Assembly: GCF_004349055.1 (NCBI RefSeq)
Contig: NZ_SMKX01000061.1
Span: 1 to 45,832, forward strand
Reading direction: 5' to 3'
DNA: 45,832 nucleotides
Source: Kribbella antibiotica
GTDB lineage: Bacteria > Actinomycetota > Actinomycetes > Propionibacteriales > Kribbellaceae
Shown here piece after piece: positions 30,827-38,884 of the stretch. The position numbers and the translations under genes were made by a program. The notes beneath the pieces are model-generated. The model saw only the letters and a program-made list of their open reading frames with translations, had not been told where the DNA came from and did not search any database. Position 1 is the stretch's first letter. Every line of letters starts with the position of its first letter.

Positions 30827-31822
30827 TTACGGCGCCTGGCCGCCGCCCAAGGACGGGCTGGTGGCGTGGCGGATGAGCAAGGTAGGCGGCTTGGTCAGAC
30901 CGACGGACCAGATATCGGTACTTCCGTCGGCAGCCCGGAGTGGGTAGAGCAACGTGGTGTTGTCGCGCCACACCGGCTGATCGTCGAGCAGGCGGTCGTC
31001 GGGCGGGTTGGTGACCTTGCGGGTCGCAAGGTCCAGCACGGCCAGACGCCACTTGCCGGTGGCAACTTTCTGTTTGTAGGCAATGCGGCGGCCGTCGGGT
31101 GACAGCGACGGGCATTCGACGTTCCGGGCGATCGCGTCACCGTGATACGACTTGTGGTCGGCTTCGATCAGGTACGTCTTGCCCTTGCTGGACATCGTCA
31201 GGTAGAAGCGGTTGCCGTCGGCAGCGAACGTGATGCCCCAGAAATTCACGTCCGATGCGAAGTACCGCTTACCGTCGACGAAGATCGGCAGCGTCTCGAC
31301 CGACTTGGTCAGGCGCTGCGTGTCCAGGTTGTACAGCCCGGTCCGGGTCGAGAACCCGGTGGCCGCGTAGGAGTCGCCGGTGACGAAGAGCGTCCAGTTC
31401 ACGATCCGGCCGCTCGGCGAAACCCTTGCACGACTCGGTGTTCCGGGCAACGTCTCGCGATGGACCTCCTTCAGGTTGGCGTCGAGGACGATCATGTCGG
31501 TCAGCGGTGGCAGCGAATCGGGCTTGAGTCGCAGACAGATCGCCGTACCCCGTGCTGCGGCGAACCGGTCACACGACAGATCGCCGACGTTGCGCGCGCC
31601 GCCCGGCTCGCCTGCCGGAACCGCCGCGAGCTTGCCGTGGTCAGGACCGTCGGCAAGGTTGCGGAAGAACAGGTTCGCCGGAGCCAGGGCGAGCGTCTGC
31701 CCGGTGTTCACCGGTACGGCGTTCACCGTGACACCGCCGGTCCGTGCGGAGGCGACGTACACGACCGCACCACCCAGCAGTACGGCGATTCCGGCGATCA
31801 GTCCGATGATCTTCAGCTTCAT
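30827..31822 (-). CDS. membrane-anchored TolB/WD40-like beta-propeller protein
   Basis: 331 residues. Residues 4-25 are a hydrophobic signal or anchor (IIGLIAGIAVLLGGAVVYV). The rest shows propeller-type repeats: ARVSPSGRIVNWTLF, NFWGITFAADGNRFYLT, CPSLSPDGRRIAYKQ and ADGSTDIWSV, typical of TolB-like blades with SPDG turns. No catalytic motif. The true start overlaps the MFS stop by 4 nt; the 90-codon extension upstream is a shadow of that gene. Being sandwiched between an MFS gene and phosphatase genes suggests a sensing or binding role in phosphate-ester uptake (inference). Confidence 0.78.
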   Translation of the reverse strand: MKLKIIGLIAGIAVLLGGAVVYVASARTGGVTVNAVPVNTGQTLALAPANLFFRNLADGPDHGKLAAVPAGEPGGARNVGDLSCDRFAAARGTAICLRLKPDSLPPLTDMIVLDANLKEVHRETLPGTPSRARVSPSGRIVNWTLFVTGDSYAATGFSTRTGLYNLDTQRLTKSVETLPIFVDGKRYFASDVNFWGITFAADGNRFYLTMSSKGKTYLIEADHKSYHGDAIARNVECPSLSPDGRRIAYKQKVATGKWRLAVLDLATRKVTNPPDDRLLDDQPVWRDNTTLLYPLRAADGSTDIWSVGLTKPPTLLIRHATSPSLGGGQAP

Positions 31823-33069
31823 CGAGTGGCCTCCAAAGGTCTGACCACAGCTGCGGCGACAGTCACCATCAGCAGGGCGGCGGTGAACAGGAGCAGAGCC
31901 GGCCGAACGTCCCAGAGCGTCCACAACAGGCCGACCGTGACTGCCGAGACCATCCGCGCCAGCGCCTGTCCGGTCTGCAGAACAGCGAGACCGCTCGCTC
32001 GAAGACCTTCCGGAAGCATCGGTCCGGCTGCTGCCGGAAGCACTCCGTCGGTGGCGGCATAGAACGCGCCGTGCAGTGCAAGCGCCAACCACCAGTTACC
32101 GATCGGGCCGCAGACCAGTAGGACTGCGACGACCAGTGCGAGGTGCCCGGCGATGAAGATCTTCCACCGGCCGACCCGGTCACCGAGGCGGCCGAGCGGA
32201 ATCGCGAGCAGCAGGAAGACTCCCGTCGTACCGAGTGGCAGCAGCGGGAACAACCGGCCGTCGATGTCCCAGCGTCGTTGCAACGCCAGGTAGAGGAACG
32301 AATCCGTGACGGTGAACAGACCCAGCGCCGCGGCCCAGATGCAGCAGCGCCGGAAGCTTGCCTCCCGCAACAACCCCAGCATGGCGCGGTAGGAAGGCTT
32401 GGCCTTGCCGGGCACTGGCTCGGCGGCGAGCCGGGTCCGGTTCGGGACGAGAACCACCAGGAGCAGGACGGCGCAGGTCGCCAGCGAGAAGCTGGTGACG
32501 AAGACGGCGTCGTAGTCACCCAGTGCTGCCCACAGCACAGCGGTCGCGGCCAGCGGGCCGAGGAAGGCCCCGACCGTGTCCATGGCCCGATGGACCCCGA
32601 ACGAGCGGCCCATGGTTTCCGGTGGGCTGCTCAAGGAGATCAAGGCGTCCCGCGGGGCGGTCCGGACGCCTTTCCCAGCCCGATCGATCGCCAGTACGGC
32701 GCCGATCGCGGGCACCGACGAACCGGCCGCCAGAAACCCCAGTTTGGCGACGGCCGAAACGCCGTACCCGATGCCTGCAACGGCTTTGAGCCGCTGCCAG
32801 CGGTCGGCGACATGCCCGCCGACCAGCCGCAGTACGGCGGTGGCACCGGCGTACAGGCCGTCGAGCAGTCCGAACTGCAACGGGTTCAGACCGAGCCCGA
32901 AGACCAGGTAGAGCGGAAGGATTGCGGTGACCATCTCGGACGAGATGTCAGTGACCAGGCTGACAACACCCAGGGCGACGACCGTGCCGGGCACCCGCCT
33001 GATGACGGTGCCGGCTGGAGTCGCCCGGGCCTCAGCTTGGTCCGCGGCCCGGGTTCCGGCGAGATACAT
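31819..33069 (-). CDS. MFS transporter inside the phosphatase array
   Basis: 416 residues, about 12 membrane helices. It has VVSLVTDISSEMVTAILPLYL at helix 1, a form shared by a conserved MFS group of unknown substrate, then GGHVADRWQRLK (MFS loop motif) and RAGKGVRTAPRDALI. The Met at 33069 is 4 nt beyond the paralogue 4 stop, so translation is probably coupled. The longer frame upstream would overlap the phosphatase. It may import a product freed by the phosphatases, such as a sugar or glycerol moiety (inference). Confidence 0.85.
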   Translation of the reverse strand: MYLAGTRAADQAEARATPAGTVIRRVPGTVVALGVVSLVTDISSEMVTAILPLYLVFGLGLNPLQFGLLDGLYAGATAVLRLVGGHVADRWQRLKAVAGIGYGVSAVAKLGFLAAGSSVPAIGAVLAIDRAGKGVRTAPRDALISLSSPPETMGRSFGVHRAMDTVGAFLGPLAATAVLWAALGDYDAVFVTSFSLATCAVLLLVVLVPNRTRLAAEPVPGKAKPSYRAMLGLLREASFRRCCIWAAALGLFTVTDSFLYLALQRRWDIDGRLFPLLPLGTTGVFLLLAIPLGRLGDRVGRWKIFIAGHLALVVAVLLVCGPIGNWWLALALHGAFYAATDGVLPAAAGPMLPEGLRASGLAVLQTGQALARMVSAVTVGLLWTLWDVRPALLLFTAALLMVTVAAAVVRPLEATR

Positions 33070-33073
33070 GAGC

Positions 33074-34684
33074 TCAGCCCTTCGCCTTGCAGGTGTAGGT
33101 CGGGCTGCTGTCCTCAACGTTGTTGTTGAGGCCGATCAGCTGCGAGGTGAAGGAGTTGTCCGTCATCGTCAGCTTGATCACGCCGTAGGTGCTGAGCAGC
33201 TTGGCCGTCGTCGGGTGCGCGGGCTTCAGGTCGTACGGGTGGGCGCCACCCATCCCGCCGAGAATCTCCACCGTCCCGTTCGGGTCGGCGTTGCCGGCAC
33301 CGTTCATCGGCACGAACCGCTCGTAGTGGTGGTCGTGACCGTTCAGCACCAGGTCGACCTTGGCGCCGGTGAGCGTGCGCCAGAACTGTTCGCTGTCGTC
33401 GTTGTCACCGTGGTCGCCGGAGCTCCAGCGCGGATGGTGGAAGTACGCCGCGACGCAGCCCAAGGTGTTGGCGGCCAGGTCGGCGCGGAGCCAGGCGAGC
33501 TGGTCGTCGCGCGGCGTGGCCAGGGTGTCGTGCGTCATGTAGTCGGACGAATCCAGCGCGATGAAGTGCCAGTTGCCCTTTTCCCAGCTGTAGTACCGCT
33601 TGCCGTTCGGCTTTGCGATCGCGGTTCCGAAGTACTTGTCGTAGCCGTTGTACTGCGGCGAGTCGTAGGTGTCGTGGTTGCCCGGGACCGGCTTGGTGAT
33701 GCTCTTGAAGGCACCCCAGGTCTTCGCGTAGTAGCTGGTGTAGTCGGACAGGTGCGCGTCGTCGTACTGGCTGTCACCCATGGTGATCACGTTGGCCGGG
33801 TTGATCTGCTGGACCAGCTTGGCCGTCTTCGGGTGGATGCAGGTCGACGTCGACGCGGTGCACTGCTCGGCGATGTCACCGGCCGCAGCAAGCACGAATC
33901 CACCGGTACCGCCGGTGCCCGTCTGCACCGTGATCGCCGGACTCGCGCCGGATACGTTGCCGGCGAGATCCCGGGCCACCACGCTGTAGCTGTACGACGT
34001 GGTGGCCGTCAGACCCGTGTCGGTGTACGACGTCGTGGTCGAGCTGGCGACGACGGCGCCGTTGCGCAGCACGTCGTACGAGGCGACGCCGGCATTGTCG
34101 GTCGAGGCGGTCCAGGTGAGCGCGGCGGAAGTGGCCGTAACCGCGCCGGCCGTCAGCCCGGTCGGGACGCTCGGTGCCTGGGTATCGCCGGTCGAGTCGC
34201 CGACGCCGTACACCTCGAGCTCGAAGAGCGAGTAGCCATAGGTGGTTGCGCGCTTGGTGCCGACCAGCCGGAGGTAGCGGCCATGACCGGTGAGGCCGGT
34301 GATGTCGTCGGTGGCGCCGTTCTGATTAGTAAGAGTCTTTACAGTATTAAAGGTGGTGCCGTCGTCGGAGATCTCGAGCCGGTAATCCTTGGCGTAGGCC
34401 GCTTCCCAGCTCAGTTTGACCCGGTGGATCTCGGCCGCCTGGCCGAGATCCACCCGGATCCACTGCGGATCGACGCCCTCCACGCTCGCCCAGCGCGTGG
34501 TCGCGTTACCGTCAACGGCCTTGCCTGCCGTCGTTGTGCTGTCCTCGAGGCTGGACGCCAGGACGGCTTTTCCCTGGGACAACAGGGAATCTGCAGTGGT
34601 ACCGGCGATAGCGGCGGTACCACCCAGTGCGGCGACCAGTACGACGGGTAACAGCGTCGACAGCCGGCGCAGTCGCTTGCTCAT
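33074..34684 (-). CDS. exported purple-acid-phosphatase-like enzyme, paralogue 4 of 5
   Basis: 536 residues, same four-part architecture with signal peptide ending near AIAG. Metal motifs: AAGDIAEQC, MGDSQYDD, PGNHDTYDS, YFHHPRWSSGDHGDN and NGHDHHYERF. It shares SYYAKTWG and the SGDHGDNDDSEQFW insertion with paralogue 5, so these two form a subgroup. It heads an operon with the MFS and propeller genes, behind a PHO-box-like repeat and a palindrome. Its discoidin domain contains a short, sharply AT-rich run of codons (34325-34351), described in the findings. Confidence 0.91.
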   Translation of the reverse strand: MSKRLRRLSTLLPVVLVAALGGTAAIAGTTADSLLSQGKAVLASSLEDSTTTAGKAVDGNATTRWASVEGVDPQWIRVDLGQAAEIHRVKLSWEAAYAKDYRLEISDDGTTFNTVKTLTNQNGATDDITGLTGHGRYLRLVGTKRATTYGYSLFELEVYGVGDSTGDTQAPSVPTGLTAGAVTATSAALTWTASTDNAGVASYDVLRNGAVVASSTTTSYTDTGLTATTSYSYSVVARDLAGNVSGASPAITVQTGTGGTGGFVLAAAGDIAEQCTASTSTCIHPKTAKLVQQINPANVITMGDSQYDDAHLSDYTSYYAKTWGAFKSITKPVPGNHDTYDSPQYNGYDKYFGTAIAKPNGKRYYSWEKGNWHFIALDSSDYMTHDTLATPRDDQLAWLRADLAANTLGCVAAYFHHPRWSSGDHGDNDDSEQFWRTLTGAKVDLVLNGHDHHYERFVPMNGAGNADPNGTVEILGGMGGAHPYDLKPAHPTTAKLLSTYGVIKLTMTDNSFTSQLIGLNNNVEDSSPTYTCKAKG

Positions 34685-34711
34685 GACAACCTCCGGGGGC
34701 GTTCGGAGAAA

Positions 34712-34738
34712 AACTGTTAGGAAGGTTACCTAACAGTT
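34712..34738. promoter_or_regulatory. palindrome upstream of paralogue 4
   Basis: AACTGTTAGG and CCTAACAGTT pair perfectly around 7 nt. It lies 28 nt upstream of the ATG. On the minus strand the stem is followed by TTTTT, so it could also end transcripts from paralogue 5. A longer version (14-bp arms) occupies the same place before paralogue 5. Confidence 0.65.
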
Positions 34739-34746
34739 CCGAGCAA

Positions 34747-34764
34747 GGTAAACCCCGAGTGAAC
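34747..34764 (-). promoter_or_regulatory. PHO box upstream of paralogue 4
   Basis: On the minus strand GTTCACT (34764-34758) and GTTTACC (34753-34747) start exactly 11 nt apart. Streptomyces PhoP binds direct repeats of 11-nt units built on GTTCACC; each unit here differs from it at one base. The site lies just upstream of the palindrome and about 65-80 nt before the ATG, where a PhoP-activated promoter is expected. Confidence 0.65.
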
Positions 34765-34794
34765 GACTAGTCCAGAGCCAACTGCAGTCTTTTT

Positions 34795-36411
34795 TCAGCG
34801 CTTGGGCCGGCAGGTGTACGTCGGACTGCTGTCCTCGACCGTGTTGTTCAGACCGATCAGCTGCGAGGTGAAGTCGTTGTCGGTCATCGTCAGCTTGACC
34901 ACGCCATAGGTGCTGAGCAGCTTGGCCGTCGCCGGGTGACCGGGCGACAAGTCGTACGGGACTGCGCCACCCATCCCGCCGAGAATCTCGACCGTTCCGT
35001 TCGGGTCCGGGTCACCGGCACCGTTCATCGGATTGAACCGCTCGTAGTGATGATCGTGACCGTTCAGCACCAGATCGACCTTGGCACCGGTCAGGATCCG
35101 CCAGAACTGCTCACTGTCTTCGTTGTCACCGTGGTCGCCCGAGCTCCACCGCGGGTGATGGAAGTACGCCGCGACACAGCCCTTGGTGTTCTTGGCCAGG
35201 TCGGCCTTGAGCCAGCTGAGCTGGTCGTTGCGCGGCGCGGCACCGGGCTTGCTGTCGTCCGGCATGTAGTCGGTCGAATCCAGCGCGATGAAGTGCCAGT
35301 TCCCCTTCTCCCAGCTGTAGTACCGCTTGCCGTCGGGCTTCGCGATCGCGGGCCCGAAGTACGTGTCATAGCCGTTGTACGCCGGCTCGGCGTAGGTGTC
35401 ATGGTTCCCCGGCACCGGCTTGGTGATGTCCTTGAACTTGCCCCAGGTCTTCGCGTAATAGCTGTTGTAGTCGGACAGGTGGGCGTCGTCGTACTGACTG
35501 TCACCCATCGTGAGAACGTTGTCAGGCTTGATGAATTCGACAACCTTGGCGGTCTTCGGGTGGATACAGGCCGGCTCCGACTCAAGACACTGCTGGGCGA
35601 TGTCACCGGCCGCGGCGAGCACGAACATCCCGGCTCCACCGGCGATCGTCTTGACCGTGAGCGCCGAACTTTCGCCCGAGACGTTGTCCGCGAGATCGCG
35701 GGCCCGGATGCGATACCCGTACGACTTCTCCGAGGTCAGACCGGCATCGGTGTACGACGGAGTCGTGGTCGATGCGATGTGGACGCCGTCGCGGAGGATG
35801 TCGTACCCGAAGACGCCGACCTTGTCGGTCGACGCGGTCCAGCTGAGCTCGGCCGAGGTGGCCGTGACAGCAGAGCTGGACAGTCCGCGCGGAACCGACG
35901 GCTTCTTGGTGTCACCGACCGCATCCGAGGTTCCGTACACCTCGAACTCGAAGAGCGAGTAGCCGTATTCAGTGGCGCGCTTGGTGCCCACCACCCGAAC
36001 GTACCGGCCGTGAGCCTCGAGGCCGGTGATGTCGTCGGTGCCGCCATCCTGATTGGTAAAGGTCTTCAGCGTGGTGAAGGTGGTGCCGTCGCTGGAGACC
36101 TCGAGCCGGTACTCCTTCGCGTAGCCGGGCTCCCAGGTCAGTTTGACCCGGTGCACCGTGGATTCCCCACCGAGATCCACCCGGATCCACTGCGGGTCGA
36201 CACCTTCCTTGCTGGCCCAGCGGGTGGCCGGATTGCCGTCAATGACCCTGTCTGCCGTCGTTGTCTTCGCTTCGATGCTGGACGCGAGGGCGGATTTCCC
36301 CCGCGACAACAGGGAGTCTGCGGCCTCCCCGGGCAGCGCCACCCAGACACCCGCTCCGGCGACCAGGACGAAGGCTCCCAACATCGCCAGCCGGCGCAAT
36401 CGCTTACTCAT
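34795..36411 (-). CDS. exported purple-acid-phosphatase-like enzyme, paralogue 5 of 5
   Basis: 538 residues, the most divergent copy. Signal peptide about 1-28, then discoidin (TRWASKEG, QWIRVDLG), FN3 and phosphatase domains. Metal motifs AAGDIAQQC, MGDSQYDD, PGNHDTYAE, YFHHPRWSSGDHGDN and NGHDHHYERF are intact. It is the first phosphatase gene of the array on the minus strand, with its own PHO box and palindrome and a GGAGG ribosome site. It sits 100 nt downstream of the LacI gene. Confidence 0.91.
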   Translation of the reverse strand: MSKRLRRLAMLGAFVLVAGAGVWVALPGEAADSLLSRGKSALASSIEAKTTTADRVIDGNPATRWASKEGVDPQWIRVDLGGESTVHRVKLTWEPGYAKEYRLEVSSDGTTFTTLKTFTNQDGGTDDITGLEAHGRYVRVVGTKRATEYGYSLFEFEVYGTSDAVGDTKKPSVPRGLSSSAVTATSAELSWTASTDKVGVFGYDILRDGVHIASTTTPSYTDAGLTSEKSYGYRIRARDLADNVSGESSALTVKTIAGGAGMFVLAAAGDIAQQCLESEPACIHPKTAKVVEFIKPDNVLTMGDSQYDDAHLSDYNSYYAKTWGKFKDITKPVPGNHDTYAEPAYNGYDTYFGPAIAKPDGKRYYSWEKGNWHFIALDSTDYMPDDSKPGAAPRNDQLSWLKADLAKNTKGCVAAYFHHPRWSSGDHGDNEDSEQFWRILTGAKVDLVLNGHDHHYERFNPMNGAGDPDPNGTVEILGGMGGAVPYDLSPGHPATAKLLSTYGVVKLTMTDNDFTSQLIGLNNTVEDSSPTYTCRPKR

Positions 36412-36430
36412 GAAACCTCCGGGGCATGCG

Positions 36431-36461
36431 GAAACTGTTAGGAAGGTTTCCTAACAGTTTC
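36431..36461. promoter_or_regulatory. 31-nt palindrome upstream of paralogue 5
   Basis: The arms GAAACTGTTAGGAA and TTCCTAACAGTTTC are perfectly complementary (14 bp) around GGT. It overlaps the likely -10 region, 20 nt from the ATG. The shorter copy before paralogue 4 shares the core AACTGTTAGG. I cannot assign it to a named regulator; the adjacent LacI protein is one candidate. Confidence 0.7.
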
Positions 36462-36467
36462 GAGCAA

Positions 36468-36485
36468 GGTAAACCCTCGGCGAAC
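36468..36485 (-). promoter_or_regulatory. PHO box upstream of paralogue 5
   Basis: On the minus strand GTTCGCC (36485-36479) and GTTTACC (36474-36468) start 11 nt apart, each one base from GTTCACC. Position and flanks match the PHO box before paralogue 4. Confidence 0.6.
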
Positions 36486-36511
36486 GACTAGTCCAGTGCC
36501 AGGGACAGATT

Positions 36512-37525
36512 TCAGCGGGTGGTGCCGCGCAGCACGAGCCGCGCCGGCACGATCAGCTCCTGCGGGCCGACCGGCTCGTCACCACCGAGGTGGGCGAGCA
36601 GGCGGGCAGTGATGGCCGCGGCCATCTCGTCGTGCCCAGGGTTGATCGATGACAAGGACGGCACCAGATAGGCCGCCTCGTCCAGGTCGTCGAAGCCGAT
36701 CACCTGGACGTCGGCCGGGACCCGCAGCTCCGCATCGGCCAGCGCCCGCAATGCCCCCATCGCCACCACATCGGTCAGTGCGAACACCGCATCGAAGGAG
36801 ATACTGCGATCGAGCAACGACCGGATAGCGTCGTACCCGTCCTGCAACCGGAAACTGCACTGGACATTCAGTGCCGGATCGACCGGTACGCCGGCCTCGC
36901 GATGCGCGGTTGCGTAACCCGTTGCCCTAAGCCCCTGCATGTTCGCTGGGCCGTCGAGCTCGCCACCGATCATCGCGATCCGGCGGGCACCGCTGGCCAG
37001 CAGATGTGCGGTGGCCTCCCGGGCGCCGCCGACGTTGTCCATCATCACGTGATCGAAGCGGGACGGCAGGGCCCGCTCGCCGATCATCACCACCGGCGCG
37101 TCGGTGTTCAGCCGGGACAACTCGCCGGGGTCGATATCAACCACGCTGAGGATCAGGCCGTCGTACATGCGCAGCCGGGAGAACGCGACCGCATTGAGCT
37201 CGCCCTCGCGGCTCGCACCGGTCCGCTCCATCACAATCCGCAGCCCGTGCGCCTCGAACAGATCCGCCAGGCGACCGGCCAACTGGGCGAAGTACGGGCG
37301 TTCGAGCTCAGGCACCGCGAGCCCGACCACGCCGGTCCGGCCGGCGCGCAGATGCCGCGCGGCCAGGTTGACCTGATAGCCGAGCGCGGTGATCGCGGCG
37401 AGCACCCGCTCGCGGGTTGCCGCGCCGACCCGCGGCCGGCCGTTGACCACATTCGAGACCGTCATCGTGGAGACCCCCGCGGACCGGGCGACATCAGCCA
37501 TCGTCACCACGGAGGCCTTCTTCAT
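36512..37525 (-). CDS. LacI-family transcriptional regulator
   Basis: 337 residues. The HTH is TMADVARSAGVSTMTVSNVVNG, followed by the hinge helix AARHLRAGRTGVVGL and a periplasmic-binding-like effector domain (PYFAQLAGRLADLFEAHGLRI, then ALTDVVAMGALRAL, VIGFDDLDEAAYL). Usually such proteins repress sugar-use genes. It precedes the phosphatase array on the same strand with a 100-nt gap. Effector unknown. Confidence 0.9.
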   Translation of the reverse strand: MKKASVVTMADVARSAGVSTMTVSNVVNGRPRVGAATRERVLAAITALGYQVNLAARHLRAGRTGVVGLAVPELERPYFAQLAGRLADLFEAHGLRIVMERTGASREGELNAVAFSRLRMYDGLILSVVDIDPGELSRLNTDAPVVMIGERALPSRFDHVMMDNVGGAREATAHLLASGARRIAMIGGELDGPANMQGLRATGYATAHREAGVPVDPALNVQCSFRLQDGYDAIRSLLDRSISFDAVFALTDVVAMGALRALADAELRVPADVQVIGFDDLDEAAYLVPSLSSINPGHDEMAAAITARLLAHLGGDEPVGPQELIVPARLVLRGTTR

Positions 37526-37564
37526 ACCGGACAGACTAGAGGGCCACCGAGGCCCCTGCGTCCA

Positions 37565-37927
37565 TCAGGAGTCGATGCGGGTACGGCGCTCGCGGACGGC
37601 CGCCATACCGAAACCGGCCAGCGCGATCAGGAGCCCGCCACCGGCCAGCCCACCGACCAGGTTCATCCGCTGGTCGAGCCGGTTGTCGCACTGCATCGGC
37701 GTGATGCCCTTGTTCGGGGAGTACACCGACCCGCAACTGACGTGATCCACCTGCAGCGGACGGACGGCGAGGAACAGCCCGGTCAGCAGCAGGAACACCC
37801 CCACCACGCCGAGCGCTTTGCTCAGCACGTCCCTCCCCAGGGGAGGGTGGGTGACAGCAGCCGGCTCGGCAGGAGGGCAGGCAAGCCCGACCGAGTCGCT
37901 GTGTTCCGACCCTGCATGCACGCTCAC
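37565..37927 (-). CDS. small membrane protein of unknown function
   Basis: About 120 residues with two hydrophobic segments, LGVVGVFLLLTGLFLAV and MNLVGGLAGGGLLIALAGFGM, separated by a short loop holding two Cys (VSCGSVYS, MQCDN), which would be outside the membrane and could pair. I do not recognise the family. I place the start at GTG 37927, preceded by CAGGGA. An ATG at 38017 would put a 16-bp palindrome (37946-37961) inside the gene. A GTG at 37828 just before the first helix is a third option. Confidence 0.6.
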   Translation of the reverse strand: MSVHAGSEHSDSVGLACPPAEPAAVTHPPLGRDVLSKALGVVGVFLLLTGLFLAVRPLQVDHVSCGSVYSPNKGITPMQCDNRLDQRMNLVGGLAGGGLLIALAGFGMAAVRERRTRIDS

Positions 37928-37945
37928 GCTCCCTGGACGCTCGTC

Positions 37946-37961
37946 AGATTTGATCAAATCT
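37946..37961. promoter_or_regulatory. 16-bp palindrome upstream of the small membrane protein
   Basis: AGATTTGA and TCAAATCT form a perfect, AT-rich 16-bp palindrome centred on TGATCA, 19 nt upstream of the proposed GTG start. It looks like an operator or promoter core. Confidence 0.5.
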
Positions 37962-38031
37962 AACGCGCCTAGCCGCGCCGACTGAAGTCCAGGAGCGTCC
38001 GGGCAGGCAATCTTCACTCATTCCTAACGAT

Positions 38032-38058
38032 CCTCTGGGGCTACTAACGATCCAGAGG
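38032..38058 (-). terminator. hairpin and tandem repeat after the ABC permease gene
   Basis: CCTCTGG (38032-38038) and CCAGAGG (38052-38058) can pair. They lie within two tandem copies of a 20-nt unit beginning CTAACGATCC (38024 and 38044). Positioned 11 nt past the permease stop, it is a weak terminator candidate. Confidence 0.45.
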
Positions 38059-38068
38059 GCTAACCGGT

Positions 38069-38884
38069 TCACCTGACGGCACGGCGCAGCGATTTGTCCC
38101 GCCGGTCAGCCACCACTGAGCCTGACTCACGGCGGGCCATCCGGCGCAGGACCACCGGGGCCAGCAGCAGACCGGCCACCGCCCAGAGCCCGAGGACCCC
38201 GGCGGTCTCGAGGTGCCGCCACGACTGACCGACCTCGACAGCGGCGGCTTCATCCGGCAGTAGCGCCGAGCGCATGCCGAGACCCATCCAGTAGATCGGA
38301 GTGAGCTGGCCGATCCACTCCAGCCAGGCGGGCAGCGCGGTGAGCGGGTAGAAGATGCCTGAGATCGCGATGAAGCCGAGCATCGGCAGCTGGATCAGCC
38401 CCTGCGCCCGGGCACTGGTGAAGACCGAGCCGAGGACGGCGCCGATCGGCAGCGTCGCGACCAGCCCGAGCAGCAGCACCCAGATCAGCGTCAGCCAGCC
38501 GGCCGCATCGATGGTGACTCCGCCGACGATGATCAGCCCCGGGATCAGGACGATGACGAGATCCGCGAGCAGCGATCCGGACACCGAAACGACCTTTCCG
38601 ACCAGGTAACCGACCATGCCGTTCGGGGTCGCCTTCGCCCGCAGCAAGGTGCCGTCCTCCCGATCCGCCGTCAGCTGCTGACTCATGCTGACCATGCCCA
38701 TCGCCGCATTCATCCCGAGGATGCTCGGCAGCACAGCCGAGCCGAAGTCGCGGTTCCGCAGGAAGAACAGCGCAACCAGCGTGAGCAGCGGCCAGAGGAA
38801 ATGACTGACCAGCTCAGGCCCGTTGGTGAACGACTGCCGCAGCTCGATCAGTCCGCGCTGCCAACCGACTCTGATGATTCTCAC
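38069..38884 (-). CDS. ABC-2 type permease
   Basis: 271 residues with six membrane helices typical of the ABC-2 / DrrB drug-export group. GLIQLPMLGFIAISGIFYPLTALPAWLEWI and TPIYWMGLGMRSALLPD are characteristic near the fifth helix. It starts within the last 4 nt of the ATPase gene (ATGA). The pair would form a four-part exporter (two permeases, two ATPases). Substrate unknown; relatives export antibiotics or lipids. Confidence 0.88.
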   Translation of the reverse strand: MRIIRVGWQRGLIELRQSFTNGPELVSHFLWPLLTLVALFFLRNRDFGSAVLPSILGMNAAMGMVSMSQQLTADREDGTLLRAKATPNGMVGYLVGKVVSVSGSLLADLVIVLIPGLIIVGGVTIDAAGWLTLIWVLLLGLVATLPIGAVLGSVFTSARAQGLIQLPMLGFIAISGIFYPLTALPAWLEWIGQLTPIYWMGLGMRSALLPDEAAAVEVGQSWRHLETAGVLGLWAVAGLLLAPVVLRRMARRESGSVVADRRDKSLRRAVR

